In this document: piece after piece, positions 7,616 through 15,206 of the stretch | Layout: every line of letters begins with the position of its first letter | Numbering within the stretch: the first letter of the stretch is position 1 | DNA from: Litoreibacter meonggei | Lineage (GTDB): Bacteria > Pseudomonadota > Alphaproteobacteria > Rhodobacterales > Rhodobacteraceae | Reading direction: 5' to 3' | Assembly: GCF_003663885.1 (NCBI RefSeq) | Contig: NZ_RCCE01000002.1 | Location: 62,001 to 126,000 of the forward strand | DNA: 64,000 nucleotides | Translations under genes and position numbers: made by a program | The notes under the pieces: generated by a model | The model's database searches: none | What the model saw: only the letters and a program-made list of their open reading frames with translations | Told to the model about the DNA's origin: nothing

Positions 7616-8791
7616 ATGGGAAAGATTTTCAATCACGCGATCAAGTCTGTGGCTGCTGTTTTACTGTGTGGGCAGGCGGTGGCAGCGGACGTCGCATTGA
7701 AGATGTCCTATCTGCGCGTCGTCGTGCCCAGCCCGCCGACCCTGTCAAACCTTGACCCCATTCCCGACGACTTAGGGATTGCAGGCGCGCGCACCGGATT
7801 GCGCGACAACCTGACAACCGGCAAGTTCCTTGGCCACGGCTATACGCTGACCGAGACAGAGGTCGCTATCGGGAACGACCCGATGGCTGCCGCACAAGAT
7901 TTGCTGGCCTCCTCGCCCTATCTCATCCTCGACGCCCCACCTCCTCTATTGACTGCCATCGCTGATTTGCCCGAGGCGCAAGGTGCTATCTTGTTCAACA
8001 CCTCCTCGGGTGATCTGGCATTGCGCGACACCGACTGCCGCGCCAACCTGCTGCACAGCCTCCCCTCAGACGCCATGCGCACAAACGCTCTGGCCCAGTT
8101 CTTTGTGACTAAACGCTGGAGCGATCTGGTGATGATTTCCGGCAGCTACCCTGAAGATCAAACCTATGCCGAGGCCATGCGGCGGTCGCTCAAGAAGTTC
8201 GGCATGAAGCTGTCGGGCGAAAAGGTGTGGGCCTTTGATGCCGACATGCGCCGCACGGCGTCGCAGGAAATCCCACTGTTCACCCAAGAGTTCGGAGATT
8301 ACGACGCCATGATCCTCGCGGACGAGGTGCATGATTTTGGCCGCTACGTTTTGTATAACACTTGGGAGGCGCGCCCTGTCACTGGCTCCGAAGGGCTGTC
8401 CGCCGTCACTTGGTCGCCCGTGATCGAGCAATGGGGGGCCGCCCAATTGCAAAGCCGCTTCAAGGACGCCAACGCACGCGACATGACCTCGCAAGACTAC
8501 GCCGCGTGGGCCGCTGTCCGCACCTTGGGCGAAGCCGTGACGCGCACCAATTCCGCCGACCCCGACGTGCTGCGCGCCTACATCCTGTCCGATCAGTTCG
8601 AACTTGCGGGCTTCAAAGGTCGCCCCCTCACCTATCGCCCATGGAACGGCCAGTTGCGTCAACCCATTGCCATCATCCATCCACGCGCGTTGGTCGCACA
8701 AGCCCCGCTGGACGGGTTCCTGCACCAAACCAACGAGCTTGATTCACTGGGGCTCGACCGCCCAGAAAGCCAATGCGAGGCGTTCCAATGA
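7616..8791 (+). CDS. PQQ-dependent alcohol oxidation ABC system, substrate-binding protein
   Basis: 391 residues from the ATG at 7616, which is followed directly by a signal peptide ending VLLCGQAVAAD; the upstream in-frame start at 7541 would lengthen it without benefit. The protein belongs to the branched-chain amino-acid binding-protein-like family found only with PQQ alcohol dehydrogenases (LKMSYLRVVVPSPPTLSNL near the N-terminus, DTDCRANLLHSLPSDAMR in the middle). It is presumably periplasmic. It overlaps the beta-propeller gene by 4 bp and starts a five-gene operon ending with pedC. Its ligand is unknown. Confidence 0.88.
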   Translation: MGKIFNHAIKSVAAVLLCGQAVAADVALKMSYLRVVVPSPPTLSNLDPIPDDLGIAGARTGLRDNLTTGKFLGHGYTLTETEVAIGNDPMAAAQDLLASSPYLILDAPPPLLTAIADLPEAQGAILFNTSSGDLALRDTDCRANLLHSLPSDAMRTNALAQFFVTKRWSDLVMISGSYPEDQTYAEAMRRSLKKFGMKLSGEKVWAFDADMRRTASQEIPLFTQEFGDYDAMILADEVHDFGRYVLYNTWEARPVTGSEGLSAVTWSPVIEQWGAAQLQSRFKDANARDMTSQDYAAWAAVRTLGEAVTRTNSADPDVLRAYILSDQFELAGFKGRPLTYRPWNGQLRQPIAIIHPRALVAQAPLDGFLHQTNELDSLGLDRPESQCEAFQ

Positions 8792-9762
8792 TCGACCATA
8801 TCTCCAAGTCCCTGTTCGCAAGCGCCGCAGCATACCTCCTGTCCACGCCCGTCAGCGCGGGCGAGATTTGGGTGACCAACGAGAAAGACGACACCGTGTC
8901 GGTGATCTCGACCGATACGCTGGAGGTGATCCACACCTATGAGACGGGTGAGCGTCCGCGCGGGATCACCTTCTCCAAGGACTATTCTCGCGTCTATATC
9001 TGCGCGTCGGACAGTGACGCGGTGCAGGTCATGGACCCCGAAACTGGCAAGATCCTGCATGATTTGCCGTCCGGCGAAGACCCCGAACAATTCGTGCTGC
9101 ACCCCGACGACACCCACCTCTATATCGCCAATGAGGACGATGCGATCACCACCGTGGTGAACGTGGAAACCCGAAAGGTCGTTGCACAAATCGACGTCGG
9201 TGTGGAGCCGGAGGGCATGGCCGTCTCGCCCGACGGAAAAATCGCGATCACCACATCCGAGACCACCAACATGGCGCATTGGATCGACACGGCCACGCAG
9301 GACCTCTTCGCCAACACCTTGGTCGACAGCCGCCCCCGCCACGCGGAATTCATCAAAGACGGCACAGAGATGTGGGTCAGCTCCGAGATTGGCGGCACGA
9401 TCACAGTCTTCGACGTGGCCACTCAAAGCGAGAAGGCCAAGTTTGGCTTCGAGGTGCAAGGCGTCCATCCCGACCGCGTACAGCCCGTCGGCTTTGAGTT
9501 TACCGACGGCGACACCCATGCGTTTGTGGCTCTCGGGCCGTCAAACCACCTTGCCGTGGTCAACGCGGACACCTACGAGGTCGAAGACTACATCCTTGTG
9601 GGCCGCCGCGTCTGGCACATGGCATTTAACGCCGACAAGTCGCTGCTGTTCACCACCAACGGGGTTTCCGGCGACGTGACAGTCGTCGATGTCGCCGCGC
9701 GCAAAGCCCTCAAATCCATCAAAGTTGGCCGCTTCCCTTGGGGTGCTGCCTTCCGGCCCTGA
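8788..9762 (+). CDS. PQQ-associated YVTN beta-propeller protein
   Basis: 324 residues starting at the ATG that overlaps the previous stop (ATGA). The signal peptide ends TPVSAGEIWVTNE. Repeats of about 42 residues follow with the YVTN pattern (IWVTNEKDDTVSVISTDTLEV, VYICASDSDAVQVMDPETGK, LYIANEDDAITTVVNVETRK and later copies), giving a seven-bladed propeller. Proteins of this subfamily are encoded only in the ABC gene set that accompanies PQQ alcohol dehydrogenases. A scaffold or assembly role in the periplasm is assumed; no catalytic residues are apparent. Confidence 0.88.
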   Translation: MIDHISKSLFASAAAYLLSTPVSAGEIWVTNEKDDTVSVISTDTLEVIHTYETGERPRGITFSKDYSRVYICASDSDAVQVMDPETGKILHDLPSGEDPEQFVLHPDDTHLYIANEDDAITTVVNVETRKVVAQIDVGVEPEGMAVSPDGKIAITTSETTNMAHWIDTATQDLFANTLVDSRPRHAEFIKDGTEMWVSSEIGGTITVFDVATQSEKAKFGFEVQGVHPDRVQPVGFEFTDGDTHAFVALGPSNHLAVVNADTYEVEDYILVGRRVWHMAFNADKSLLFTTNGVSGDVTVVDVAARKALKSIKVGRFPWGAAFRP

Positions 9763-9785
9763 TACTTGCTACAGAAGGACGTCAC

Positions 9786-10208
9786 ATGCGCTCACTTATC
9801 CTCGCCCTGATCTTCGCCACCTCCACCGCCCAAGCCGAGGGGTTTGGTGCAGCAGGACTGCTGTCCGGCAAAAACAAGCAAGACCTGCCGCCCATCATCC
9901 TATCGTCCGGTGCGCCAATCTCGGACGCCCCATGGGTGCTAAAATCCGGCACCTACTACGAGTTTGAAATCCAAGGCGACGGCTCTCAAGAACTCACATT
10001 GGTCGGCCCCGAATTTTTCCGCGCGATCTGGATCGACGAGATCGTGGTAGAAGGGCTGGAAATCCGCCCCCTTGGCCTCGACAGCATCGAGTTTGACGAA
10101 GCGGGGGAAATGGAAATAGGCTTCGTCGCAATCAAACCGGGGCGGTACTACATGAAAATCCCAGACACCACGGGCGAAACACAGCGCGTTGAAATCACCA
10201 TCGAATGA
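9786..10208 (+). CDS. Small secreted protein of the PQQ-ABC operon, function unknown
   Basis: 140 residues from the ATG at 9786, chosen because a signal peptide (LILALIFATSTAQA) follows at once; an upstream in-frame start at 9738 lies right behind the propeller stop. The mature part is rich in Gly, Glu and Ile, with alternating hydrophobic residues that suggest a beta-sandwich (GTYYEFEIQGDGSQELTLVG, then IKPGRYYMKIPDTTG), similar in layout to cupredoxin-like or copper-chaperone folds. No conserved metal ligand set is seen. Its stop overlaps the ATPase start by 4 bp, which ties it to the export complex. I do not recognise a named family. Confidence 0.75.
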   Translation: MRSLILALIFATSTAQAEGFGAAGLLSGKNKQDLPPIILSSGAPISDAPWVLKSGTYYEFEIQGDGSQELTLVGPEFFRAIWIDEIVVEGLEIRPLGLDSIEFDEAGEMEIGFVAIKPGRYYMKIPDTTGETQRVEITIE

Positions 10209-10921
10209 GTGGCTTGAAGGTCTCCAACCTCAGCTACAACTACGGCGCTAAAACGGCGCTGGATGATGTGAGCTTCGAGTTGGAAACCGGTACATTCTGC
10301 GCGCTTCTTGGACCGAATGGCGCAGGGAAATCAACGCTGTTCAACCTGTTGACCCGCCTGTTGGTGGCACAGCAAGGCCACATAGAAATCGCAGGCTTTG
10401 ATATCGCAACAACGCCGCGCAAAGCCTTGGAAAGGCTGGGAATAGTTTTTCAACAGACGACATTGGACCTTGATTTAACCGTGCGCCAGAACCTGTCCTA
10501 CTTTGCCGCCCTTCACGGCATATCCGGTCGGGATGCCCGCCAACGCATTGATGCGTCGCTTGATAAACTGGGCATGCGGGAGCGCGCTGATGAGAAGGCC
10601 CGCACCCTAAACGGCGGCCACAAGCGGCGCGCCGAAATTGCCCGCGCTTTGATCCATAACCCTATGGTGTTGTTGCTGGACGAGCCCACAGTCGGCCTTG
10701 ATGCAGCGGCGCGGTCTGCAATCACAAACCATGTTCACGAACTCACGCAAGAAGGCACCACGATCCTCTGGGCAACGCATCTCACCGACGAAGTCCAACC
10801 CGATGACCGGCTTGTTATCCTACATCAGGCTAACGTTCTCGCGGATGGAATTGCGCGTGAAATAAGCGGCGACCTGCCGCTGAAAGACAGGATCTTGCAC
10901 CTGACAGCAGTCCCCGCATGA
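10205..10921 (+). CDS. ABC transporter ATPase, PQQ alcohol-oxidation system
   Basis: 238 residues of an ABC-2-type ATPase. Walker A is GPNGAGKST near residue 40 and Walker B is VLLLDEPTVGLD near residue 157. The signature reads LNGGHKRR in place of the usual LSGGQ, typical for the ATPase of the PQQ-linked ABC set. It pairs with the permease that follows, overlapping it by 4 bp. Together with the binding protein and propeller upstream it forms the ABC system accompanying PQQ ethanol dehydrogenases; the transported material is not known. Confidence 0.9.
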   Translation: MSGLKVSNLSYNYGAKTALDDVSFELETGTFCALLGPNGAGKSTLFNLLTRLLVAQQGHIEIAGFDIATTPRKALERLGIVFQQTTLDLDLTVRQNLSYFAALHGISGRDARQRIDASLDKLGMRERADEKARTLNGGHKRRAEIARALIHNPMVLLLDEPTVGLDAAARSAITNHVHELTQEGTTILWATHLTDEVQPDDRLVILHQANVLADGIAREISGDLPLKDRILHLTAVPA

Positions 10922-11709
10922 GCCCCTATTTGACCTCGCTCCGCGCCATTGTGACCCGCGAAGCCCTACGCTTCATCCACCAGCGCGAGCGGTTCATCGC
11001 GGCACTTGTCCGTCCCCTGATATGGCTTCTGGTCTTCGCTGCGGGCTTTCGTGCAGCCCTTGGTCTGAGCATCATCCCGCCTTATCAAACCTACATCACC
11101 TACGAGACATACATCGTCCCCGGCTTGTGCGGAATGATACTTCTTTTCAACGGGATGCAGTCCTCTCTTAGTCTCGTTTACGACCGCGAAATGGGATCCA
11201 TGAAGCTGCTCCTCACCAGCCCATTGCCCCGCTGGTGGCTGCTGTTTTGCAAACTCGTCGGGTCCACCTCCATCTCGGTATTGCAGGCCTACGCATTCCT
11301 CGCCATCGCCGCGGCTTTCGGTATTTCCATGCCAGCAGTCGGCTACATCACGGCTTTGCCCGCTTTAGTTGTCGCTGGCGTGATGCTTGGCGCACTTGGC
11401 CTGCTTCTCTCTAGCCTAATCAAGCAGTTGGAGAACTTTGCCGGCGTAATGAACTTTGTAATTTTCCCGATGTTCTTCTTGTCCTCCGCGCTCTATCCAC
11501 TGTGGAAGATGGCAGAGTCCTCAGAACTTCTTTTTACAATCTGCGCCCTGAATCCATTCACTCAAGCGGTGGAGCTGATCCGATTCGCACTTTACGCCAG
11601 TTTCAACGGTTCTGCATTGTTTTGGACATTGGCGGCCACCGCCGCGTTCACAACCGCTGCCCTATGGGGCTACAATCCAGCGCGCACCGGAATAAGTCGC
11701 AAGGGCTGA
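10918..11709 (+). CDS. pedC: ABC-2 type permease, PedC-like
   Basis: 263 residues with six hydrophobic stretches and the ABC-2 permease layout (TREALRFIHQRERFIAALVRPL, then GMQSSLSLVYDREMGSMKLLLTSPL, the exporter coupling segment). Homologues are PedC of the phenylethanol/ethanol oxidation cluster in Pseudomonas. It closes the five-gene operon begun at 7616 with a 4-bp overlap to its ATPase. The direction is probably export or membrane assembly, since the family lacks an importer's EAA loop. Confidence 0.9.
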   Translation: MSPYLTSLRAIVTREALRFIHQRERFIAALVRPLIWLLVFAAGFRAALGLSIIPPYQTYITYETYIVPGLCGMILLFNGMQSSLSLVYDREMGSMKLLLTSPLPRWWLLFCKLVGSTSISVLQAYAFLAIAAAFGISMPAVGYITALPALVVAGVMLGALGLLLSSLIKQLENFAGVMNFVIFPMFFLSSALYPLWKMAESSELLFTICALNPFTQAVELIRFALYASFNGSALFWTLAATAAFTTAALWGYNPARTGISRKG

Positions 11710-11768
11710 CCAATTCTACGACCATAAGAGGGCTGAATTGCGTTCGGCAGCATGGTATTTGAGAGGTC

Positions 11769-12305
11769 ATGAAACACTTTGCCTTCGTAATTAGCCTGCT
11801 TGCCCTGCCCGCGATTGCACAGAGCAATCAGGATTTAGGGACGCTGAATCCAGACGAGATGTCGTGGACGAGCGTGATCGAACAAGCGAAGCGCGGCGAG
11901 ACGAGCAGGACACTTTGCGCAAGCGGCTACATGCTAACTAAATCAGGCGATCACACTTCTGCCCGCACGATTTTCGAAGCCTGCGCCGCCGCTGGGTATA
12001 CTGGCGCAATGACGTGGATGAGCCAGCTTGATAACAACGGGCTGGGCGGCGATTACGATCCAGACGCCTCGGCCGAATGGGACCGGCAGGCCGCAGCCTT
12101 GGGTGATCCAGTTGGAAAGTTCAACTACGGCATCGGACTGCTTCGCGGCTATGGGGTCGAGAAAAACGAAGAGCTTGGTCGTCAGTATGTTGATGACGCA
12201 GCTCGCGCTGGATTGCAGATCGCGAAGCGCTTGCAAGGCGCGGATTATGATTTAGACGAGGTGACGCCCGACGCCGACAATTGGAAATACGCGCCTTTAT
12301 TCTGA
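11769..12305 (+). CDS. Secreted Sel1/TPR-like repeat protein
   Basis: 178 residues with signal peptide MKHFAFVISLLALPAIA. Three Sel1-like helical repeats follow (ARTIFEACAAAGYTGAMTWM, SAEWDRQAAALGDPVGKFNY, LGRQYVDDAARAGLQIAKRL). Such repeats serve protein-protein contacts. The gene lies 59 bp after pedC and could share its transcript. Its last 61 bp overlap the end of the minus-strand ABC ATPase gene, an unusually long convergent overlap. The role in alcohol oxidation is inferred from position only. Confidence 0.75.
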   Translation: MKHFAFVISLLALPAIAQSNQDLGTLNPDEMSWTSVIEQAKRGETSRTLCASGYMLTKSGDHTSARTIFEACAAAGYTGAMTWMSQLDNNGLGGDYDPDASAEWDRQAAALGDPVGKFNYGIGLLRGYGVEKNEELGRQYVDDAARAGLQIAKRLQGADYDLDEVTPDADNWKYAPLF

Positions 12306-12943
12306 ACGTCTCCGGTTACTTTCGCGGGACTTCCGCCCAACGTGACAATGCGGCTAGCGAGTTTTTTCGCTTCATCTTCGACATGAGTGACCAGAATTGT
12401 CGTCACCTGATGCGCGGCCCTGAGCTTCGCAAACAGAGCCATCATTTCTTCGACCAACTCCGGGTCGAGCGATACGAAGGGTTCGTCCATCAACAACAAA
12501 TCCGGCTTGACCGCGAACGCCCGCACAAGCGACAGACGTCGCTGCTGACCAAGCGAGAGTTGCGACGGGAAATCGTTTTCGCGCCCGGCGAGACCGACAT
12601 CCGCCAAGGCTTGATCCGCATCAATTGGCGCGGTCCCTGTCGTAATACAGATGTTGTCGCGCAACGATCGCCAAGGCAACAAAGTCGGCTCCTGAAACAC
12701 CATAGCAACCAGCCCTGAGACCTTGCACCGTCCTCGATAGCCATTCTCCAGCCCAGCGATGATCCTGAGTAGCGAGGTTTTTCCTACACCAGACGGCCCG
12801 ACAAGCGCTAACGTCTCACACCTCTTCACCGTGAGTGACAGCTCGCCTAAAACAGGTACGCCGCCAAAAACCAGCGACGCGACGTGCAAATCCAGCACCG
12901 AACCCAATGGGTCCGGTTCCTTGGTGCCTGAATTACTCACCAT
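12245..12943 (-). CDS. NitT/TauT-family ABC transporter ATPase
   Basis: 232 residues from the ATG at 12943; an in-frame ATG at 12982 would give 245 residues and overlap the binding-protein gene, and neither has a clear ribosome site. Walker A is GPSGVGKTS, the Q-loop VFQEPTLLPWRSLRDNI, the signature LSLGQQRR and Walker B LLLMDEPFVSLD. The Q-loop sequence is typical for nitrate/sulfonate/taurine-type ATPases (SsuB, TauB). The binding-protein gene lies immediately upstream on the same strand, but there is no permease between or beside them. The C-terminus overlaps the Sel1-like gene on the other strand. Confidence 0.82.
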   Translation of the reverse strand: MVSNSGTKEPDPLGSVLDLHVASLVFGGVPVLGELSLTVKRCETLALVGPSGVGKTSLLRIIAGLENGYRGRCKVSGLVAMVFQEPTLLPWRSLRDNICITTGTAPIDADQALADVGLAGRENDFPSQLSLGQQRRLSLVRAFAVKPDLLLMDEPFVSLDPELVEEMMALFAKLRAAHQVTTILVTHVEDEAKKLASRIVTLGGSPAKVTGDVQNKGAYFQLSASGVTSSKS

Positions 12944-12953
12944 GTGCAGCACT

Positions 12954-13925
12954 TTAGCTGCCGCTTTGAAGGAATGTCCCATCGGGAAGCTTGGTAGCTT
13001 TGCCCAAAAGGTCTTCCCCGCCTAGCTCAACCATCAGCGACAACATGCGGGCTGCCGCGTCTTCATCGACTGGTCCCGCATCGGGGATACCCGCGCGAAA
13101 CCCTGCTTTCAGCGCATCAAACTGCGCATCGGTTTTGGCATTCATGCTAGGGCGTAGACGATCCCACTCCGCGGAATCCGTGGCCAGCATGTCTTTCGCG
13201 GCGCGTGATGCGGCGGCCAAGCCGTTCACCAATTCGGGGTTTTCGCGAAGCAGATCACCTTTTACCACATAGCCCAAAAGCGGCGTGTTAGGGTCTAGGC
13301 CCAGATCGCTTGCCGCGTCAGAGACGTCGATGAGTTTCCGCATGCCTGATGCTTCCATTTTAGCCATGAAGTGCCAGAAATTGATTGCGCCAGTACTCTC
13401 GCCGGACAACGCAGATTTGAAGATCAATGGCGGCGCACCGAAGACCTGCTCGGTCTCTTTGGCCAAATCCATACCGTAGTTCTTCTCCGCATAGGCTTGC
13501 AGGATCAGCCAACTTTTGTCCAACGGGCCACCGGCGATACCAATCTTTGCGCCCTTCAGGTCAGTAAGGTTCTGCGCCTTGCTGTCCTTGCCGACCATCA
13601 AACCACCGACGGCCTTGGAGTAGGGAATGAACACATAGTCCTTTCCCGCAGCGCGTTGCCGCGCCACCCAAAGCCAGTCCGAAACGATCACATCCGCCTC
13701 GCCGCCCTGAAACGCGATTTTCGCAGCGGAACTTCCTGCCATGCCTTGAACTTGTAAGTTAAAGCCGTTCGCAGCGTCCATCCCGTGGTGCTTGATCGTG
13801 TTCAGTTCCCAATTCACCGTTCCAAACTTCAGAACGGCAGCGCGCAATGCCGGAGCTTCAGCCCAAGCCGCAGTTGTCAAAAGAGCAGCCGCCACAGCGC
13901 CGCTGAGTGTTTTGAAGAATGTCAT
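12954..13925 (-). CDS. NitT/TauT-family ABC substrate-binding protein
   Basis: 323 residues with signal peptide ending TTAAWAEAP. It has the NMT1/SsuA-like fold: LKFGTVNWELNTIKHHGMD at the N-terminus, GGEADVIVSDWLWVARQRA in the first lobe and LKGAKIGIAGGPLDKSWLIL in the second. The family binds sulfonates, nitrate, thiamine precursors or similar small molecules. It precedes the ATPase gene in a two-gene minus-strand unit without a permease. The divergent gap to the cytochrome c gene holds a CGACCAA-type box, so it may be co-regulated with alcohol oxidation. Confidence 0.82.
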   Translation of the reverse strand: MTFFKTLSGAVAAALLTTAAWAEAPALRAAVLKFGTVNWELNTIKHHGMDAANGFNLQVQGMAGSSAAKIAFQGGEADVIVSDWLWVARQRAAGKDYVFIPYSKAVGGLMVGKDSKAQNLTDLKGAKIGIAGGPLDKSWLILQAYAEKNYGMDLAKETEQVFGAPPLIFKSALSGESTGAINFWHFMAKMEASGMRKLIDVSDAASDLGLDPNTPLLGYVVKGDLLRENPELVNGLAAASRAAKDMLATDSAEWDRLRPSMNAKTDAQFDALKAGFRAGIPDAGPVDEDAAARMLSLMVELGGEDLLGKATKLPDGTFLQSGS

Positions 13926-13975
13926 ATATGCCTCCCGGTTGCGGCAAGACTACCACCGGCGCGTCCTGCTGAAAT

Positions 13976-13985
13976 ACGACCAAAG
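13976..13985 (+). promoter_or_regulatory. CGACCAA-type box upstream of cytochrome c
   Basis: ACGACCAAAG lies in the divergent gap between the NitT-type binding protein (start 13925) and the cytochrome c gene (start 14079). The same core occurs in the pedF promoter (within 7563-7575) and twice upstream of the quinoprotein dehydrogenase (15049 and 15094). No clear inverted partner is seen here. Confidence 0.4.
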
Positions 13986-14078
13986 GATGACGTGAGAACG
14001 TATGTAAGCTTGATGCAGATCAACTTGAAGCGCGAGACGCGGGTGCATCCCTAGGGCGATCTAAACAGGAGACTAGAT

Positions 14079-14474
14079 ATGGGACACACACAGTTTTTGG
14101 GCAGCCTCGCCCTTGCCGTAGGCCTTTCCGCACCCCCCGGCTTCGCCGGCCCAGCCTATGAAAGCGTAAAGGTAGAAGCGGGCAAAGCTTTGTTCGACGC
14201 TGAATGCCACCGCTGTCACGCCGATAACTCATCTGACCCGTCTTATGGCCCACCACTAACCGGGATTATTGGTCGAGCTGCGGGCACCTACGACGACTAC
14301 GACTATTCTGAAACGCTGGCCAACGCCCCTATCGTCTGGACGCCTGCGGCGCTACGGGCATGGATGGAAGATAACACCGGCTTCATGCCTGGAACCAAAA
14401 TGCGCCATGTGGGAATTACTGATCGCACGGTGCAGGATTTCATCCTGTCCTATCTGGCCACGCTAGAAAATTGA
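14079..14474 (+). CDS. Small periplasmic class I cytochrome c
   Basis: 131 residues with signal peptide (LGSLALAVGLSAPPGFA). There is one haem site CHRCH near residue 46 and a probable distal methionine in FMPGTKM around residue 108, within a c2-like layout (SYGPPLTGIIGRAAGTYDDYDYS). It lies between the PedF-type genes and the quinoprotein dehydrogenase and is a likely second electron acceptor in that chain. GGAG precedes the start. The stop is 3 bp from the end of a convergent minus-strand gene. Confidence 0.88.
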   Translation: MGHTQFLGSLALAVGLSAPPGFAGPAYESVKVEAGKALFDAECHRCHADNSSDPSYGPPLTGIIGRAAGTYDDYDYSETLANAPIVWTPAALRAWMEDNTGFMPGTKMRHVGITDRTVQDFILSYLATLEN

Positions 14475-14477
14475 CAC

Positions 14478-14999
14478 TTACTCAATAATCAGGCGGGGCA
14501 GCCAATGGCTGTCCGCGTCACTTTCGTGGATGTCTTTGGCAGATAGTGGACGCAACTCCCCCCTTGCGGGTGGTGCCGAGAGGACATCCATGTCGATCTC
14601 GTGCAGAACCCCAGTGTACCCCGCGCCGTCGGGCGAAATCCGGTAGTACACACCGTTCCACATGTTGATTCCGTAGTCAGTCGCGCCCTTCCAGACGAAC
14701 AGAAAGTCGTATTCCAAATCGGTCACGTCTTCCGACAGGTTGCGCCGGATTTCGTAGGGGTAAGGTATGTGACACCAGTTTTTGGTTGGCCCTTCCAAGC
14801 ATTTGAAAGGGCGCATCGACAAAAAGTGGTCGGTGAACGATCCCTCACTCATCTCTACCGAATAAGTCCCATCAGCGGCCAAATCCAATATCCCGATTTC
14901 GACGCGGCGCCCGTCATTGGCCTCAAGATATACTGTGCGGGTTTGCGCAAGCGACGTGCCACACGTCACCAACAACAAGAAGGTTGCCAGAGTTTTCAT
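14478..14999 (-). CDS. Secreted protein of the quinoprotein locus, function unknown
   Basis: 173 residues from the ATG at 14999, which follows an AGGGAGAGG site and is followed by a signal peptide (LATFLLLVTCGTSLAQ); a frame to 15056 is rejected. The mature part looks beta-rich and contains two cysteines in MRPFKCLEGPTKNWCHIPYPYEI, suggesting a disulphide. Then comes YDFLFVWKGATDYGINMWNGVYYRI. I do not recognise a named family. It is divergent from the quinoprotein dehydrogenase gene and shares a promoter gap with CGACCAA boxes, so it probably serves the same pathway. Confidence 0.72.
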   Translation of the reverse strand: MKTLATFLLLVTCGTSLAQTRTVYLEANDGRRVEIGILDLAADGTYSVEMSEGSFTDHFLSMRPFKCLEGPTKNWCHIPYPYEIRRNLSEDVTDLEYDFLFVWKGATDYGINMWNGVYYRISPDGAGYTGVLHEIDMDVLSAPPARGELRPLSAKDIHESDADSHWLPRLIIE

Positions 15000-15048
15000 C
15001 AGCCTCTCCCTTTCGCGCACGATAGGTAGAGCGGCGGTGATTCGCATC

Positions 15049-15103
15049 ACGACCAAGGTGCCACGCCTATCGTGTCAAGCCGCTTGGGGTCTTACGACCA
15101 ATG
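15049..15103 (+). promoter_or_regulatory. Paired CGACCAA-type boxes upstream of the quinoprotein dehydrogenase
   Basis: ACGACCAAGG (15049-15058) and ACGACCAATG (15094-15103) are direct repeats 45 bp apart in the gap between the genes starting at 14999 (minus) and 15207 (plus). The second is preceded by TTGGGGTC, a partial inverted partner. They share the core with the pedF inverted repeat and the cytochrome c box. Confidence 0.45.
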
Positions 15104-15206
15104 TTCAATATCTAGAAACAGTCTTTCTAAGAATACTCGCCCTCGGGTCGGTCTGCGCTCTGAATTGGTGCGCGACCTTATTGGAACGGCAAAGGGAGGA
15201 ACCACA

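Noticed and set aside
8659-9519. 286-codon minus-strand open frame
   Set aside because: Antisense to the beta-propeller gene; its His/Gly-rich content mirrors the propeller repeats.
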